The notes: a model not told the origin generated them from the letters alone. A stretch of 64,000 bases of DNA from Terriglobus albidus (GCF_008000815.1 NZ_CP042806.1:6262001-6326000), one strand, 5' to 3'. Positions 1-10,871 are shown, numbered from the stretch's first letter. Numbers and translations: made by a program.

Positions 1-582
1 GACCAGCGCCGTGTGTGTCTTGAAGTCGTGGTCGCTGTAATCGGGCGTACCACGTTCATCCAGACCGACCACCCAGACATTCGCCTCTTTCAGGCGTTCG
101 AGAGCGCGCACAAGGTTGGTAACGCGGGCGATACGAACGTATTCGCTGGCTCCGGCAGACGACTTGGCGACCACCGCAGTCAGAGGCGCCGAGCGCCGTT
201 CGGGCAGAAGGATGCCATCGACACCGGCTCCATCGGCGGTACGCAGCAGCGCGCCGAGATTATGGGGATCTTCGACGCCGTCGAGGGCGAGGAAGAAGTA
301 ATGCTCTCCGTTCCGGGGCGGAGCGGCCAGCAAGTCCTCAATAGCCAGGAACTTACGCTCGCGTACCTGGGCGACGATGCCCTGGTGCATCTCCGTCTTG
401 GCCAGCCGGGTAAGCTCGTCTTTGGAGGCCGGCGAGCACTTAACCCCTGCTTTGCGACAGAGATCGAGCACCGCTTCCAGCCGGGCATCGCGGCGGTCAC
501 GGGCGAAACGGACGTGATCCAGCGGGCGGCCGCCGGAACGTACTGCCTCCTCTACCGGGTGAATGCCGTACAGAACTTCCAT
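1..582 (-). CDS. rlmB: 23S rRNA (guanosine-2'-O-)-methyltransferase RlmB (TrmH/SpoU family), 3' end missing
   Basis: The reading frame begins at an ATG at 582 and runs off the window start, giving 194 residues. It opens with MEVLYGIHPVEEAV, typical of RlmB/TrmH-group enzymes. Next comes the small substrate-binding region, then the start of the SPOUT domain with FLALDGVEDPHNLGALLRT, the family motif whose Asn and Arg act in catalysis. RlmB methylates the ribose of G2251 in 23S rRNA in the cytoplasm. The C-terminal SAM-binding knot (motifs 2 and 3) lies outside the window, so integrity cannot be checked. It is divergent from the sigma factor gene, with about 184 bases between them. TrmH-type tRNA methyltransferase is the alternative; the N-terminal GIHPVEEA substrate domain favours RlmB. 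Confidence 0.88.
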   Translation of the reverse strand, partial: MEVLYGIHPVEEAVRSGGRPLDHVRFARDRRDARLEAVLDLCRKAGVKCSPASKDELTRLAKTEMHQGIVAQVRERKFLAIEDLLAAPPRNGEHYFFLALDGVEDPHNLGALLRTADGAGVDGILLPERRSAPLTAVVAKSSAGASEYVRIARVTNLVRALERLKEANVWVVGLDERGTPDYSDHDFKTHTALV

Positions 583-766
583 CCAAGCAGTTTATCGTCC
601 TGCAAGCCCGCAAACGGCTGTTGCCAATTACGGGAAAATCGGGCGAAAACACGGGAAATTCTGCTCCACGGCTACGGCCAGGCGACCTATACTGAGCTTC
701 ACCCGATTTTTACGAAAAAATCGTCGCCTCCGAGTCTTTTGGCGCGAGAGGCCCGTCAGAGGAAAT

Positions 767-1396
767 GTGCCGTCCTTCTCTTTAGTCCGTACTGAAGCCG
801 CCATCGCGGAGCAGGCGCAGGAAAACGCCGCAATCGCGCGCGGGCTGAAGCGGCAGGACCCGGACCTTCTGGACACACTGATCGAGCAGTATCAGCACCG
901 CCTGATGCGGTACCTGACCTTCCTGACCGGACGCCGGGAGATGGCAGAGGACCTCTTCCAGGAGACCTGGATGCGGGTGCTGGTGCGTGGCTCGCAGTAC
1001 AACGGCAAAGCTCGTTTTGAGACCTGGCTGTTTACGATCGCCCGTAACCTGGTCATCGACAACGCCCGCCGCAAGACCATGGCCAGCCTGGACGAGATGA
1101 GCGAAGGCGGAGAGGACGAGCGCCCCTTCGAGATCGCCCTGGATGCGCCGTCTCCCTTTGAACAGTTTCAGGAGCGCGAGCACGCTGCCGAGGTAGCCGC
1201 GGTGTTGCTGACGCTGGAGCCAAGCTACCGCGAGGTACTGACGCTGCGCTTCCATGAAGACATGTCGCTGGAGGAAATCGCGACGGTAACGCGAGCTCCT
1301 CTCTCGACCGTAAAATCCCGGCTCTACCGCGGCCTCGCCGCCTTGCGACCGCAGGTCGAAGCCCTTCGCAGAGTACCAGCGGAAGGAACACGGTGA
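767..1396 (+). CDS. ECF-type RNA polymerase sigma factor
   Basis: A 209-residue sigma-70 family protein. Region 2 covers roughly residues 30-100, with AEDLFQETWMRV and FETWLFTIARNLVIDNARR. Region 4 covers roughly residues 145-195, ending with the recognition helix APLSTVKSRLYRG. There is no region 3, which defines the ECF group. I chose the GTG at 767 because AGAGGA lies just upstream (757-762) and the frame before it reads as non-coding; an open frame extends back to 563 without family similarity. The stop codon overlaps the start of the next gene (TGATG), so the two are translationally coupled. No ZAS-type anti-sigma (H-x3-C-x2-C) follows, so if the downstream membrane protein is the anti-sigma factor it is of another type. 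Target promoters are unknown. Confidence 0.85.
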   Translation: MPSFSLVRTEAAIAEQAQENAAIARGLKRQDPDLLDTLIEQYQHRLMRYLTFLTGRREMAEDLFQETWMRVLVRGSQYNGKARFETWLFTIARNLVIDNARRKTMASLDEMSEGGEDERPFEIALDAPSPFEQFQEREHAAEVAAVLLTLEPSYREVLTLRFHEDMSLEEIATVTRAPLSTVKSRLYRGLAALRPQVEALRRVPAEGTR

Positions 1397-1719
1397 TGGC
1401 TACAATGACTCCCCCCGCTCCATCGCGCGTCGTCAATCGCACGCACCGGGCGATTCGCGCACAAGCTCTTAAGCAACAGGCACAGAAGAGGAAAGTGCGG
1501 AGTCTCTATCTCCCGCTGATCTTCGGAGGTGTCTTGCTGATTGCTGCCATGGTCACTACGGCGGTGATCCTTGCCTCGGACTCCGACGTGGAAGACACGT
1601 TGCCCTATGCCAGTGAGCAGATCTTCGTGCTGCTCATGTGGCTCATCCCTGTCTCCGCAGCAGCGATCGGCGTGGTTTGGTACAAGCGTGTGAATGCTGG
1701 CCGCGGAGGTCGTAACTAA
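1396..1719 (+). CDS. small two-helix membrane protein, unknown function
   Basis: About 107 residues. The N-terminus is basic and cytoplasmic-looking (residues 10-37). Two hydrophobic segments follow at about 38-61 and 77-97, joined by a short acidic loop. The start ATG at 1396 overlaps the sigma factor stop; a GTG one codon earlier is the alternative. The next gene starts on the last base of this gene's stop (TAATG). The tight coupling to an ECF sigma factor makes a role in sensing or sequestering the sigma factor conceivable, but there is no recognisable anti-sigma domain. That role is inference from position only. Confidence 0.7.
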   Translation: MATMTPPAPSRVVNRTHRAIRAQALKQQAQKRKVRSLYLPLIFGGVLLIAAMVTTAVILASDSDVEDTLPYASEQIFVLLMWLIPVSAAAIGVVWYKRVNAGRGGRN

Positions 1720-2258
1720 TGGCGGAAGTTCACGAGCGCCGAGATAGAGATACCGGTAATGCCGAATACGATCTGAGCCTGGTTCCCACCTGGTCGATCC
1801 TGCTGGCTGCGATCTTCTTTGTCGGGCTGCAGTATCTCTTTCATTTCAAGATGCCCCATCGTCACGGCGAGCTGCTGGCGATGCGCATTGCGATGGGCTT
1901 CTTCTGGGGATCTGCGCTTGCCAGCTACGCCCTGCTGGCCGGTTACGTCAGCCGCGACGTCAAACGCCGCAATATGTCGGCGCCGCTGTGGGTGCTGATG
2001 GTCATCCTGATGCCTGCCGGCATCGGAGCCATCGTCTACTTCCTGGTGCGGCAGCCGGTAGTCTCCCGGTGTCCCCACTGCAGCACGGAGCTGCAGGCCG
2101 GCTTCAACTTTTGTCCGCAGTGCCGCTTCCAGACTGCGCCCGTTTGCGGACAGTGCTATCGCAGCGTGCAGATTACCGATATCTACTGCTCCAACTGCGG
2201 GCATGATCTTGCCACGGACGGATCTCCGCGCCGCCTGCGGGCCTATCACGACGAGTAG
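1719..2258 (+). CDS. membrane protein with C-terminal double zinc ribbon
   Basis: A 179-residue protein with three hydrophobic segments (about 25-42, 60-77 and 89-110), followed by a cytoplasmic tail with two zinc-ribbon knuckle pairs. The cysteines are C118/C121 with C132/C135, and C143/C146 with C157/C160. These double zinc ribbons resemble those found in many bacterial regulatory or adaptor proteins. The third helix, with its PLWVLMVILMPAGIGAIVYF pattern, recalls small PLDc_N-type membrane segments. It is the last gene of the coupled sigma factor operon. The Cys-rich tail could sense redox or metal, but nothing in the sequence fixes the function. Confidence 0.75.
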   Translation: MAEVHERRDRDTGNAEYDLSLVPTWSILLAAIFFVGLQYLFHFKMPHRHGELLAMRIAMGFFWGSALASYALLAGYVSRDVKRRNMSAPLWVLMVILMPAGIGAIVYFLVRQPVVSRCPHCSTELQAGFNFCPQCRFQTAPVCGQCYRSVQITDIYCSNCGHDLATDGSPRRLRAYHDE

Positions 2259-2383
2259 CTATCTCGATTTTGTTCGCGGTTCGGCTAGAGCATTTTTCCT
2301 GTAGGGGTAGTGTAGGGATTCCGATACCCAGCAACAGGGAAAAATACTCTAATTCGTCCCTTCTTCTATACTGAGTTATTGGC

Positions 2384-3202
2384 ATGGCGATGACCGCTCT
2401 TATCATCGACGACGAGCCGCTTGCACGGCAGGAGCTGGAGTACCTGCTGGAAAAAGCCGGCGATGTGGAAGTGCTTGCCCAGGGATCGAATGGGATTGAA
2501 GCCGTCGAACTCATCCGTGAACACAAGCCGGATGTTGTTTTTCTCGACGTTCAGATGCCCGGCCTGGACGGGTTTGCCGTCCTGAAGAAGCTCATCGGCA
2601 AAGTCGCACGCCTGCCGCAAGTGGTCTTCGCAACCGCATACGATCAGTACGCCGTGCGCGCCTTTGAGGTAAATGCGGTGGATTACCTGTTGAAGCCCTT
2701 CGACCGCGCACGTGTGGAACAGACAGTCGAAAAGGCACGCGGCCGTGTGGCTGCGGAAGCCGCAGCCGCTGCACAGGCTCCCAGTGATCCGAACAGCGCC
2801 AAGCTCGATGCCCTGATGAAGCTGCTGGAAGAACAGGCCCAACAGGCCGCCGTTCCGGCACGCGCCAGCAGCAAGGTTGTGGTGAGAGCTCAGAGCCGAT
2901 TGCTGCTCGTCGATCAGAAGCACATCTGCTTTGCCGCTATCGATGAGGGCCAGATCTCCATCGTGACGCAGAACGTTGAGGGAACCTCAAACTGCCGCAC
3001 CCTGGAAGAGTTGATGGACCAGTTGAATCCGGAGATCTTCTGGCGTGCGCATCGCAGCTATGTCGTGAACATCCATCACATCCGCGAAGTGGTGCCGTGG
3101 TTCAAGTCGAGCTACCAGCTCCGCATGGACGACCGCCAACAGACGGAGATTCCGGTAAGCCGTGCGCAGACGAAACGGTTGAAAGAACTGTTCAATCTGT
3201 AA
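2384..3202 (+). CDS. LytTR-family response regulator (REC + LytTR DNA-binding domain)
   Basis: A 272-residue two-component regulator. The receiver domain spans residues 5-120: acidic pair D9/D10, phosphoacceptor D55 in VVFLDVQMPG, T84 and K103 in YLLKPFD. An Ala/Gln-rich linker (about 115-160) leads to a LytTR DNA-binding domain (about 165-270) with FWRAHRSYVVNI and the terminal PVSRAQTKRLKELF. Such AlgR/LytR-type regulators usually pair with a LytS or 5TM histidine kinase, but no kinase gene lies next to it here, so it is an orphan in this window. It is separated from the upstream operon by 125 bases. Targets, often cell-envelope or extracellular functions, are unknown. Confidence 0.9.
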   Translation: MAMTALIIDDEPLARQELEYLLEKAGDVEVLAQGSNGIEAVELIREHKPDVVFLDVQMPGLDGFAVLKKLIGKVARLPQVVFATAYDQYAVRAFEVNAVDYLLKPFDRARVEQTVEKARGRVAAEAAAAAQAPSDPNSAKLDALMKLLEEQAQQAAVPARASSKVVVRAQSRLLLVDQKHICFAAIDEGQISIVTQNVEGTSNCRTLEELMDQLNPEIFWRAHRSYVVNIHHIREVVPWFKSSYQLRMDDRQQTEIPVSRAQTKRLKELFNL

Positions 3203-3482
3203 CCCACGCCTTACATAGCCAGAGTGAGTAAGCGCTGAAGGCGCGCTCTATACCAGCCTGGGGCAAAGCCCCAGGTCTCGGGCGTATTGAAAATCCAAGG
3301 GCTGAAGGCCCGCTCTATAGTTCTTCAGTGAAGGGCGCGTTTGTCCAATACGCCCTAATGAGGTGGATCTAAAGCTCGTGACATAAATCATGAAGAGTTT
3401 GTGCCATCCGAAGCGTCGAAAAGCAGGTCCTTCACTACGTTCAGGATGACAACTTCGTGTAGGTAAGAGCATGGAATTTGCC
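3203..3482. repeat. intergenic repeat cluster (hairpin, 10-bp inverted repeat, CHPERSEGP-type repeat)
   Basis: This 280-base gap has no convincing gene. It holds a near-duplicated unit, GCTGAAGGCGCGCTCTATA against GCTGAAGGCCCGCTCTATA. A perfect 8-bp hairpin lies at 3257-3275 (CCTGGGGC/GCCCCAGG). The inverted repeat GGGCGTATTG at 3280-3289 pairs with CAATACGCCC at 3346-3355. A 35-base stretch at 3418-3452 recurs at 7344-7378 with one mismatch. Read on the minus strand, the last gives CHPERSEGPA, a peptide seen in many spurious annotations of repeat DNA. The hairpin may also end transcription of the response regulator, but there is no T-run. Confidence 0.75.
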
Positions 3483-5270
3483 TCAATGTCCCTGTTGGAG
3501 AAGTCGCATGTTGCGCAGCGTATCGGCGTCGTCCGGCTTCAGCTCCAGAACCTTCTTATACAGAACCATCGCGAGATCGCCTCGTCCTGCCTTCTGGAAG
3601 AGCGCTCCCAGGTTGTAATACGGCACGATGTCAGTAGTTTTCAAGTCAATCGCCATCGCAAACTGATGCATCGCATCGTTCGTGCGCTGCTCGCTGAGGT
3701 AGAGCACACCGAGATCGGTATGCGCGGCACTACTCTTCGGATCAACGTCCAGAAGCTTCTGCCAGGCCGCCTCTGCCTCCGCATTTGCACCCATGCCCTG
3801 ATACGCTGAGCCGAGATTGAGGAGGACAGCCGTGTCATCGGCTTTCTGGGCCAGCGCTGTTCGATAGGCTTCCATCGCATCGCGATACGCATTCATGGCG
3901 AGATAGACATCGCCAATGCTGGCGTAGCCATTGGGATACCTGGAATCGATCTCCAGGGCGCGGCGATATTCCTGCAATGCCTCCTGAAGCTGCCCGCGTT
4001 CGCGAAGCGTGAATCCAAGATTGAAGTGCAGCAGAGCGCTCTTCGGCGTTCCCTCAAGAGAAGTTCGATAGAGCTGAACAGGATCGGTCCAGTCTCGTGC
4101 CCGAAGCCAGGTGCGGCCGATATTCCAGAGACTCCAGCCAATGAGGCAGAGCGTAAGAACCTGTTTGACGGCTGGACGTCTGATTCCGAAGATACCGGTC
4201 ACCAGGGCCGTCACAAGACCGATGCCCGCCAGGTAGACGAACCGCTCTGCGATGCCCTGGTAGGTCATTACAAGGCAGAACGGCAGAATGACGATGAGAT
4301 ACCAGCACAAACCTTTCAACATCGACGGATTCTCTTTCCGTCGAATAGCGGCATAGGCAAACCCGGCTGCGGCGAAACACAATCCCACATACGACCAGAT
4401 GTGACCTTGTTGGAGCGATAGGCTCGTCGATCTCTCCACACTCATGTGCACCGGCAGAAGCGACAGATGAAGATATTGGCTGAAGGCAAGCAGGCTCCAC
4501 TTCAGCGAAGCGAATGTCGTAAAGGATTTCACTCCCACAGCAGCCCTCACCCCTGCCGATGCGAGCGAGGCGACCAGGATGCCGCCAGCCGGAAACAGCC
4601 ATAGACGAGGAGATACTGCGGGGCGCATCATCCACAAAACCAGTAGGAGCAGCGGCAGCGCTACGACACCGAGCTCGTGAGAGAAATCCGCCGCAAGAAT
4701 GCTGAGAAAGCTGACCAGAAGCCAGGAGCTGCGCTTGCTCTCGAGATATTGCAGTGAAGCGAGCAGGCAGCCAAGAGTAAACAGCGTGCACAGTTCGTAG
4801 GCACGTGCGCTGACCCACGCAACGACTTCGGTATTGATTGGAAGCGATAGCCAGATCAAACCAATCGCTGCCGCGACGGTAGCAGGGATCTTCGTCTTCC
4901 GGAAAAGCAAGAAGAGAAGAATGCCATTCAGAAGATGCAGAAGCAGATTGGTGGCATGAAATGCGGTGGCATTCAGCCCCCAAAGGCTATGGTCAACATA
5001 GATTGTCAGCCAGAAGATGGGACGGTAGGTAGAACCGCCATAGCCAAGATAGGACGTGCTGAGAGAGACCGGCTGCCCCAGGAAACGATGTGCGAAATTG
5101 CTCCATGGCTGCAGATTGCGATTATTCACCACCTGATCAAGGTCGTCATAGACGAAGGGAGCGCCAAGAACACTTCCGTAGGTGAGCAGCACAAGAGCAG
5201 TCGCAAGCAGGACAAACGTTCTGACGGGATGCATCTCGAACCAGCGACTCAGGACGTTCCCGAACTGCAT
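3483..5270 (-). CDS. membrane GT-C-like protein with C-terminal TPR repeats (TMTC-like)
   Basis: About 595 residues. The N-terminal two thirds is polytopic membrane, with some 9-11 hydrophobic segments. Its first periplasmic loop contains FVYDDLDQVVNN, the acidic pair seen in GT-C (PMT/TMTC-type) glycosyltransferases. Residues from about 410 to the end form five TPR units (for example LGFTLRERGQLQEALQEYRR and LGSAYQGMGANAEAEAAWQK). This arrangement matches bacterial relatives of the TMTC O-mannosyltransferases, which would transfer a sugar from a lipid carrier to a protein; enzymatic activity here is inference. ATG 5270 has GGAGAG just upstream; a GTG at 5285 is possible. It lies 27 bases after the flavin reductase gene's stop codon on the same strand. 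Confidence 0.75.
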   Translation of the reverse strand: MQFGNVLSRWFEMHPVRTFVLLATALVLLTYGSVLGAPFVYDDLDQVVNNRNLQPWSNFAHRFLGQPVSLSTSYLGYGGSTYRPIFWLTIYVDHSLWGLNATAFHATNLLLHLLNGILLFLLFRKTKIPATVAAAIGLIWLSLPINTEVVAWVSARAYELCTLFTLGCLLASLQYLESKRSSWLLVSFLSILAADFSHELGVVALPLLLLVLWMMRPAVSPRLWLFPAGGILVASLASAGVRAAVGVKSFTTFASLKWSLLAFSQYLHLSLLPVHMSVERSTSLSLQQGHIWSYVGLCFAAAGFAYAAIRRKENPSMLKGLCWYLIVILPFCLVMTYQGIAERFVYLAGIGLVTALVTGIFGIRRPAVKQVLTLCLIGWSLWNIGRTWLRARDWTDPVQLYRTSLEGTPKSALLHFNLGFTLRERGQLQEALQEYRRALEIDSRYPNGYASIGDVYLAMNAYRDAMEAYRTALAQKADDTAVLLNLGSAYQGMGANAEAEAAWQKLLDVDPKSSAAHTDLGVLYLSEQRTNDAMHQFAMAIDLKTTDIVPYYNLGALFQKAGRGDLAMVLYKKVLELKPDDADTLRNMRLLQQGH

Positions 5271-5297
5271 CAATCTCTCTCCCACAACCGGCGGAAG

Positions 5298-5975
5298 TCA
5301 GTCGTAACGCTCGAAGACGATCTGCTTACGATCCCATCCGCGGTCTTTCAACCACTGCCGCAGCGGAGCCGCAAAAGCATTCAGACCGACGATGTAAGCC
5401 GTCGGTTTTTCGCCTCCAGCTTGAGACAGAATCTCTTCCAGACGCGGAGCAAGCTCAACGCCCGGCAGCGGCAGATAACGGAACCCGGTGATCTCGCGCT
5501 CAGCCCGCTCAAAACGGTCGCGATAAAACAGCTCTGACTCCGAAGATGCCGTATGCAGCAGATGCAGCGAGCCGGCGTTGCGCTGTGCTCGCAGTAAAGC
5601 ATCCACCATCGCTGCTACAGGCGCTATGCCAACGCCGTCGGCGAGGATAATGCCTGGACCTTCGTGAAGGACAAACCCACCATAGGGGCCTTGTACGTGC
5701 ACTGTCTCTCCAGCCTTCAGATCGCACAGCAGATTGGAATACCATCCGGCGCGATTGAGACAGAGCACCATACGATCGCCATCGGGAGCCTGCGTCAGCG
5801 AGTACGCGCGGACCTCCTGCTTGCCATCACGCTCCGTGACAAACGAGTAAAACTGGCCGGGCTGATAGGTGAGCGGTTCACTGCAGGTGAAGGAAAGCTC
5901 CCAGGTCTGCGAGGCTTCACTGAGCAGACGCTTCGAGGCAAGCGCGGCAGCGATCACGCCCGCGTGCTCCGGCAA
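5298..5975 (-). CDS. ferredoxin-NADP reductase-like FAD-dependent oxidoreductase
   Basis: A 225-residue protein of the FNR superfamily. The FAD-binding beta-barrel is near residues 10-100, with PGQFYSFV and the flavin motif RAYSLTQAP. The NAD(P)-binding domain begins around 105 with GIILADGVGIAPVAAMVDAL and ends with an aromatic C-terminus region (FERYD). There is no iron-sulfur domain, so it must reduce a separate partner. The gene overlaps the DUF971 gene by 22 bases, so the two are co-translated. The partner could be the Cys-rich DUF971 protein or a ferredoxin elsewhere. Direction of electron flow cannot be told from sequence. Confidence 0.82.
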   Translation of the reverse strand: MPEHAGVIAAALASKRLLSEASQTWELSFTCSEPLTYQPGQFYSFVTERDGKQEVRAYSLTQAPDGDRMVLCLNRAGWYSNLLCDLKAGETVHVQGPYGGFVLHEGPGIILADGVGIAPVAAMVDALLRAQRNAGSLHLLHTASSESELFYRDRFERAEREITGFRYLPLPGVELAPRLEEILSQAGGEKPTAYIVGLNAFAAPLRQWLKDRGWDRKQIVFERYD

Positions 5976-6388
5976 GCGTCACAGTTGCAGACGCGGCGCA
6001 GGTGATCCCATGAATAGATGCCGGCCTCGTGCCCGTCGTTCCACTTGAACTTCAGCGCGTAGTTGCCGATCTTCTCCACCGAAGTTGGCTTGGCAGGCGC
6101 CTGGTACATGGTGAAGAGCTCCTTGGGTTTCGGCTTTGGCTCACCCGGCTTGCGGCCGGTATGCTGACGCTCTTCATGACAGGTGGCGCAGGGGCAGGCG
6201 TCGCGCAGCCAGGGGAAGGTCCACTTCGAGTGATGGCCGTCCTTCCACTCGATCTCGACTCCTTCGCCGGAGGTCAGGTGCACGCGAACCTTGGCCGGAG
6301 TAACCGCCTCGCGCGGCAGACAGTTGTCCTGCGCGGCGTCGGCCAGCGCCTCTTCCCGGCTTACGAAACGGATGCCTTCGTGACTCAT
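5954..6388 (-). CDS. DUF971 / GBBH-like N-terminal domain protein
   Basis: A 144-residue protein with a single DUF971 domain, related to the N-terminal zinc-binding domain of gamma-butyrobetaine hydroxylase. Recognisable parts are HLTSGEGVEIEWKDGHHSKW, then LRDACPCATCHEE, and at the C-terminus WNDGHEAGIYSWDHLRRVC with CNCDACRS. The two CxCxxC-type clusters are the expected metal-binding positions. A Lys/Pro-rich insert separates them. Stand-alone DUF971 proteins often occur near iron-sulfur or redox genes, in line with the overlapping reductase gene, but no biochemical role is established by the sequence. Confidence 0.85.
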   Translation of the reverse strand: MSHEGIRFVSREEALADAAQDNCLPREAVTPAKVRVHLTSGEGVEIEWKDGHHSKWTFPWLRDACPCATCHEERQHTGRKPGEPKPKPKELFTMYQAPAKPTSVEKIGNYALKFKWNDGHEAGIYSWDHLRRVCNCDACRSTRA

Positions 6389-6527
6389 ACAGCTTCTATT
6401 TTAGGCGCTTTTCGTTGGCGACGAATCAGATCCCATACCAGGCAACATAGAAGCAGATTCCCCCGCTGCTCTTCACCCCAGCCGGCAAAGCTGGCTAGGG
6501 GCCCCCGGCTACGAAACGACAAAAAAA

Positions 6528-7310
6528 TCAAATCGCATTGCGGTAGAAGAACCAGCCGGCGACGGCACAGCCAATGATGACCACCAGGGCTCGCAGCACG
6601 TTGCCGTTCATACGCCGGGCATAGCGGGCGCCAAGCCATCCGCCCAGTCCGGCAAAGATCATCGCTACCAGGCAGAAATGCCAGACCACCGCTCCGCGCA
6701 CGATAAAGGTAACCACAGCGGAGAAGTTCGAGACGCACGCGCCGAGGACTTTGAGCGAGTTCAACTGGTTCATCTCTTCCACGCCGAAGAGCGCCAACAC
6801 CGTCATGATGAGGAACCCCGCGCCCGCGCCGAAGTAGCCGATATAGAAAGTAACCGGAAGCAGGCAGAGCAGCACGTAAAGCGCCGGCACCTTGTGCTCG
6901 AGGTGCGGATGCTCACTTCGGTTGCGCAGCCAGCGGGAGATGTGTCCGCTGACGCCGAAGAGCAACGATGCCGCCAGCAGCATCCACGGCAGCACGTGCA
7001 GAAAGGTCTGCTGCTGTGTGTGCAGCAGAATGATCGCTCCTCCGATGCCGCCGATCACTGAGGCGACAACTACAACCCAGGCCGTATCGCGCCGCAGATC
7101 TTCACGCAACGCGGCAAGCGAGGTAAGCTGCCCCGGCCAGATAGCCACCGTGTTGGTTGCGTTCGCCTGGATGGGAGGCACGCCCACCGCCAGCATCGCC
7201 GGAAAGGAGACGAACGAGCCTCCGCCCGCGAGCGCGTTCATCACGCCTGCGATAAAGGATGCAAGAATCAGCCAGAGATAGTGGCCGTGCGTGGTGAGGT
7301 AAGCGGGCAT
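6528..7310 (-). CDS. TauE/SafE-family (TSUP) membrane permease
   Basis: A 260-residue integral membrane protein with about eight hydrophobic segments. It carries the family's two repeated halves: FIAGVMNALAGGGSFVSFPA near the N-terminus and FGAGAGFLIMTVLALFG in the second half. TSUP proteins export or import small sulfur- or carbon-containing anions such as sulfite, sulfoacetate or thiosulfate. The substrate cannot be assigned because the neighbours (DUF971 protein and reductase, divided from it by about 140 bases) give no clear pathway. The start ATG at 7310 fits the usual N-terminus of the family. Confidence 0.88.
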   Translation of the reverse strand: MPAYLTTHGHYLWLILASFIAGVMNALAGGGSFVSFPAMLAVGVPPIQANATNTVAIWPGQLTSLAALREDLRRDTAWVVVVASVIGGIGGAIILLHTQQQTFLHVLPWMLLAASLLFGVSGHISRWLRNRSEHPHLEHKVPALYVLLCLLPVTFYIGYFGAGAGFLIMTVLALFGVEEMNQLNSLKVLGACVSNFSAVVTFIVRGAVVWHFCLVAMIFAGLGGWLGARYARRMNGNVLRALVVIIGCAVAGWFFYRNAI

Positions 7311-7343
7311 TGTCTTTATTGTAGGTTGTCAAATGCGCTGCTT

Positions 7344-7378
7344 GAAAAGCGGGTCCTTCACTACGTTCAGGATGACAA
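7344..7378. repeat. second copy of the CHPERSEGP-type repeat
   Basis: This 35-base segment repeats 3418-3452 with a single difference and has the core TCCTTCACTACGTTCAGGAT. It lies just upstream of the permease gene, in a 257-base gap before gyrB's terminator. It does not look coding. Confidence 0.8.
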
Positions 7379-7434
7379 ATTTATGACAAGAGCTTCTGAA
7401 CAGCCTGATGGCCAACGCTCCCACCTGCGAATAT

Positions 7435-7466
7435 GCCACCCATCGCGTTGCGATGGATGGAGCACC
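7435..7466. repeat. palindromic repeat of the CCCAT...ATGGATGG family
   Basis: CCATCGC, a GTT loop and GCGATGG form a perfect 7-bp stem extended by CAC/ATGG. The same pattern (a palindrome followed by GG-GCACC) recurs at 10919, 36284, 32476 and 55521, so this is one member of a dispersed family. Confidence 0.6.
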
Positions 7467-7519
7467 AAGCGTGTGGGCTGTTCCATGCTCGCCGATATGC
7501 CCTGAGACCTTAGAAATGC

Positions 7520-7549
7520 AAAAAGAGGAGGCCGAGGCCTCCTCTTTTT
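7520..7549 (-). terminator. Rho-independent terminator of gyrB
   Basis: The stem AAAAAGAGGAGGCC/GGCCTCCTCTTTTT is a perfect 14-base inverted repeat. Flanking A and T runs make it active in principle in both directions. It lies 18 bases beyond the gyrB stop codon. Confidence 0.9.
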
Positions 7550-7567
7550 GTTCGGTTGAACAATGAA

Positions 7568-10249
<2,682 letters not shown>

Positions 10250-10331
10250 TTAGCACGTTTGGGGGGTCCTCTGCTGCGGCGCCCAGGGCGGGAACAAGGC
10301 CGTTTTTCGCGGGAAATGGCACACTTTTTTC

Positions 10332-10871
10332 ATGGAATACACACTCCGCACCGCACGCATCGAGGATGTCCCTTACTTGCAACAGTTGCTAGAGGCATCG
10401 GTCCGGTCGCTGCAGGCCGGAGACTACGGTCCGGCGGAGATTAATGCCGCCATCCGCACCATTTTTACCGTCGATACCCGCCTGGTCGCCGATGGTACCT
10501 ACTTCGTCGTCGAGGCGGCGGACGGCATCTTTGCCGCCTGTGGAGGCTGGAGCCGCCGCAAGACCCTCTATGGCGGCGACTCGCAGGTCGAAGCAAAAGA
10601 GCCGGAGCTGCTGGATCCGGCCAAGGATGCTGCCAAGATCCGGGCGATCTTTGTGCATCCGGACCATGCCCGTAAAGGGCTAGGCAGCCTGGTATTGCGC
10701 ACCGCCGAGGAGGCCGCCGCGGCCGAAGGGTTCCGGGAGCTGGAGATGGGTGCGACGCTGACGGGGTATCCGGTTTACTTGAAACATGGGTATGTCGAGG
10801 TGGAGCGGCATCATGCGCCGGTGGGTGATGGGTTGACGGTCGAGGTGGTGCGGATGCGGAAGAGCATTTAG
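10332..10871 (+). CDS. GNAT-family N-acetyltransferase
   Basis: A 179-residue GNAT protein opening with YTLRTARIEDVPYLQQLLEA. Acetyl-CoA binding motif A is at about residues 110-130 (AIFVHPDHARKGLGSLVL, with the R/Q-x2-G-x-G type loop). Motif B contains ATLTGYPVYLKHGYVEVER. It acetylates an unknown amine substrate in the cytoplasm. The gene stands alone, divergent from gyrB and convergent with metE, and no substrate can be inferred from context. Confidence 0.85.
   Translation: MEYTLRTARIEDVPYLQQLLEASVRSLQAGDYGPAEINAAIRTIFTVDTRLVADGTYFVVEAADGIFAACGGWSRRKTLYGGDSQVEAKEPELLDPAKDAAKIRAIFVHPDHARKGLGSLVLRTAEEAAAAEGFRELEMGATLTGYPVYLKHGYVEVERHHAPVGDGLTVEVVRMRKSI

Noticed and set aside
3257-3275. Terminator of the LytTR regulator gene
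   Set aside because: The stem is good but there is no T-run, and similar hairpins occur as repeats, so the role is left open.
3248-3472. A 74-codon frame containing CHPERSEGPAF
   Set aside because: This peptide comes from dispersed repeat DNA, not from a conserved gene.
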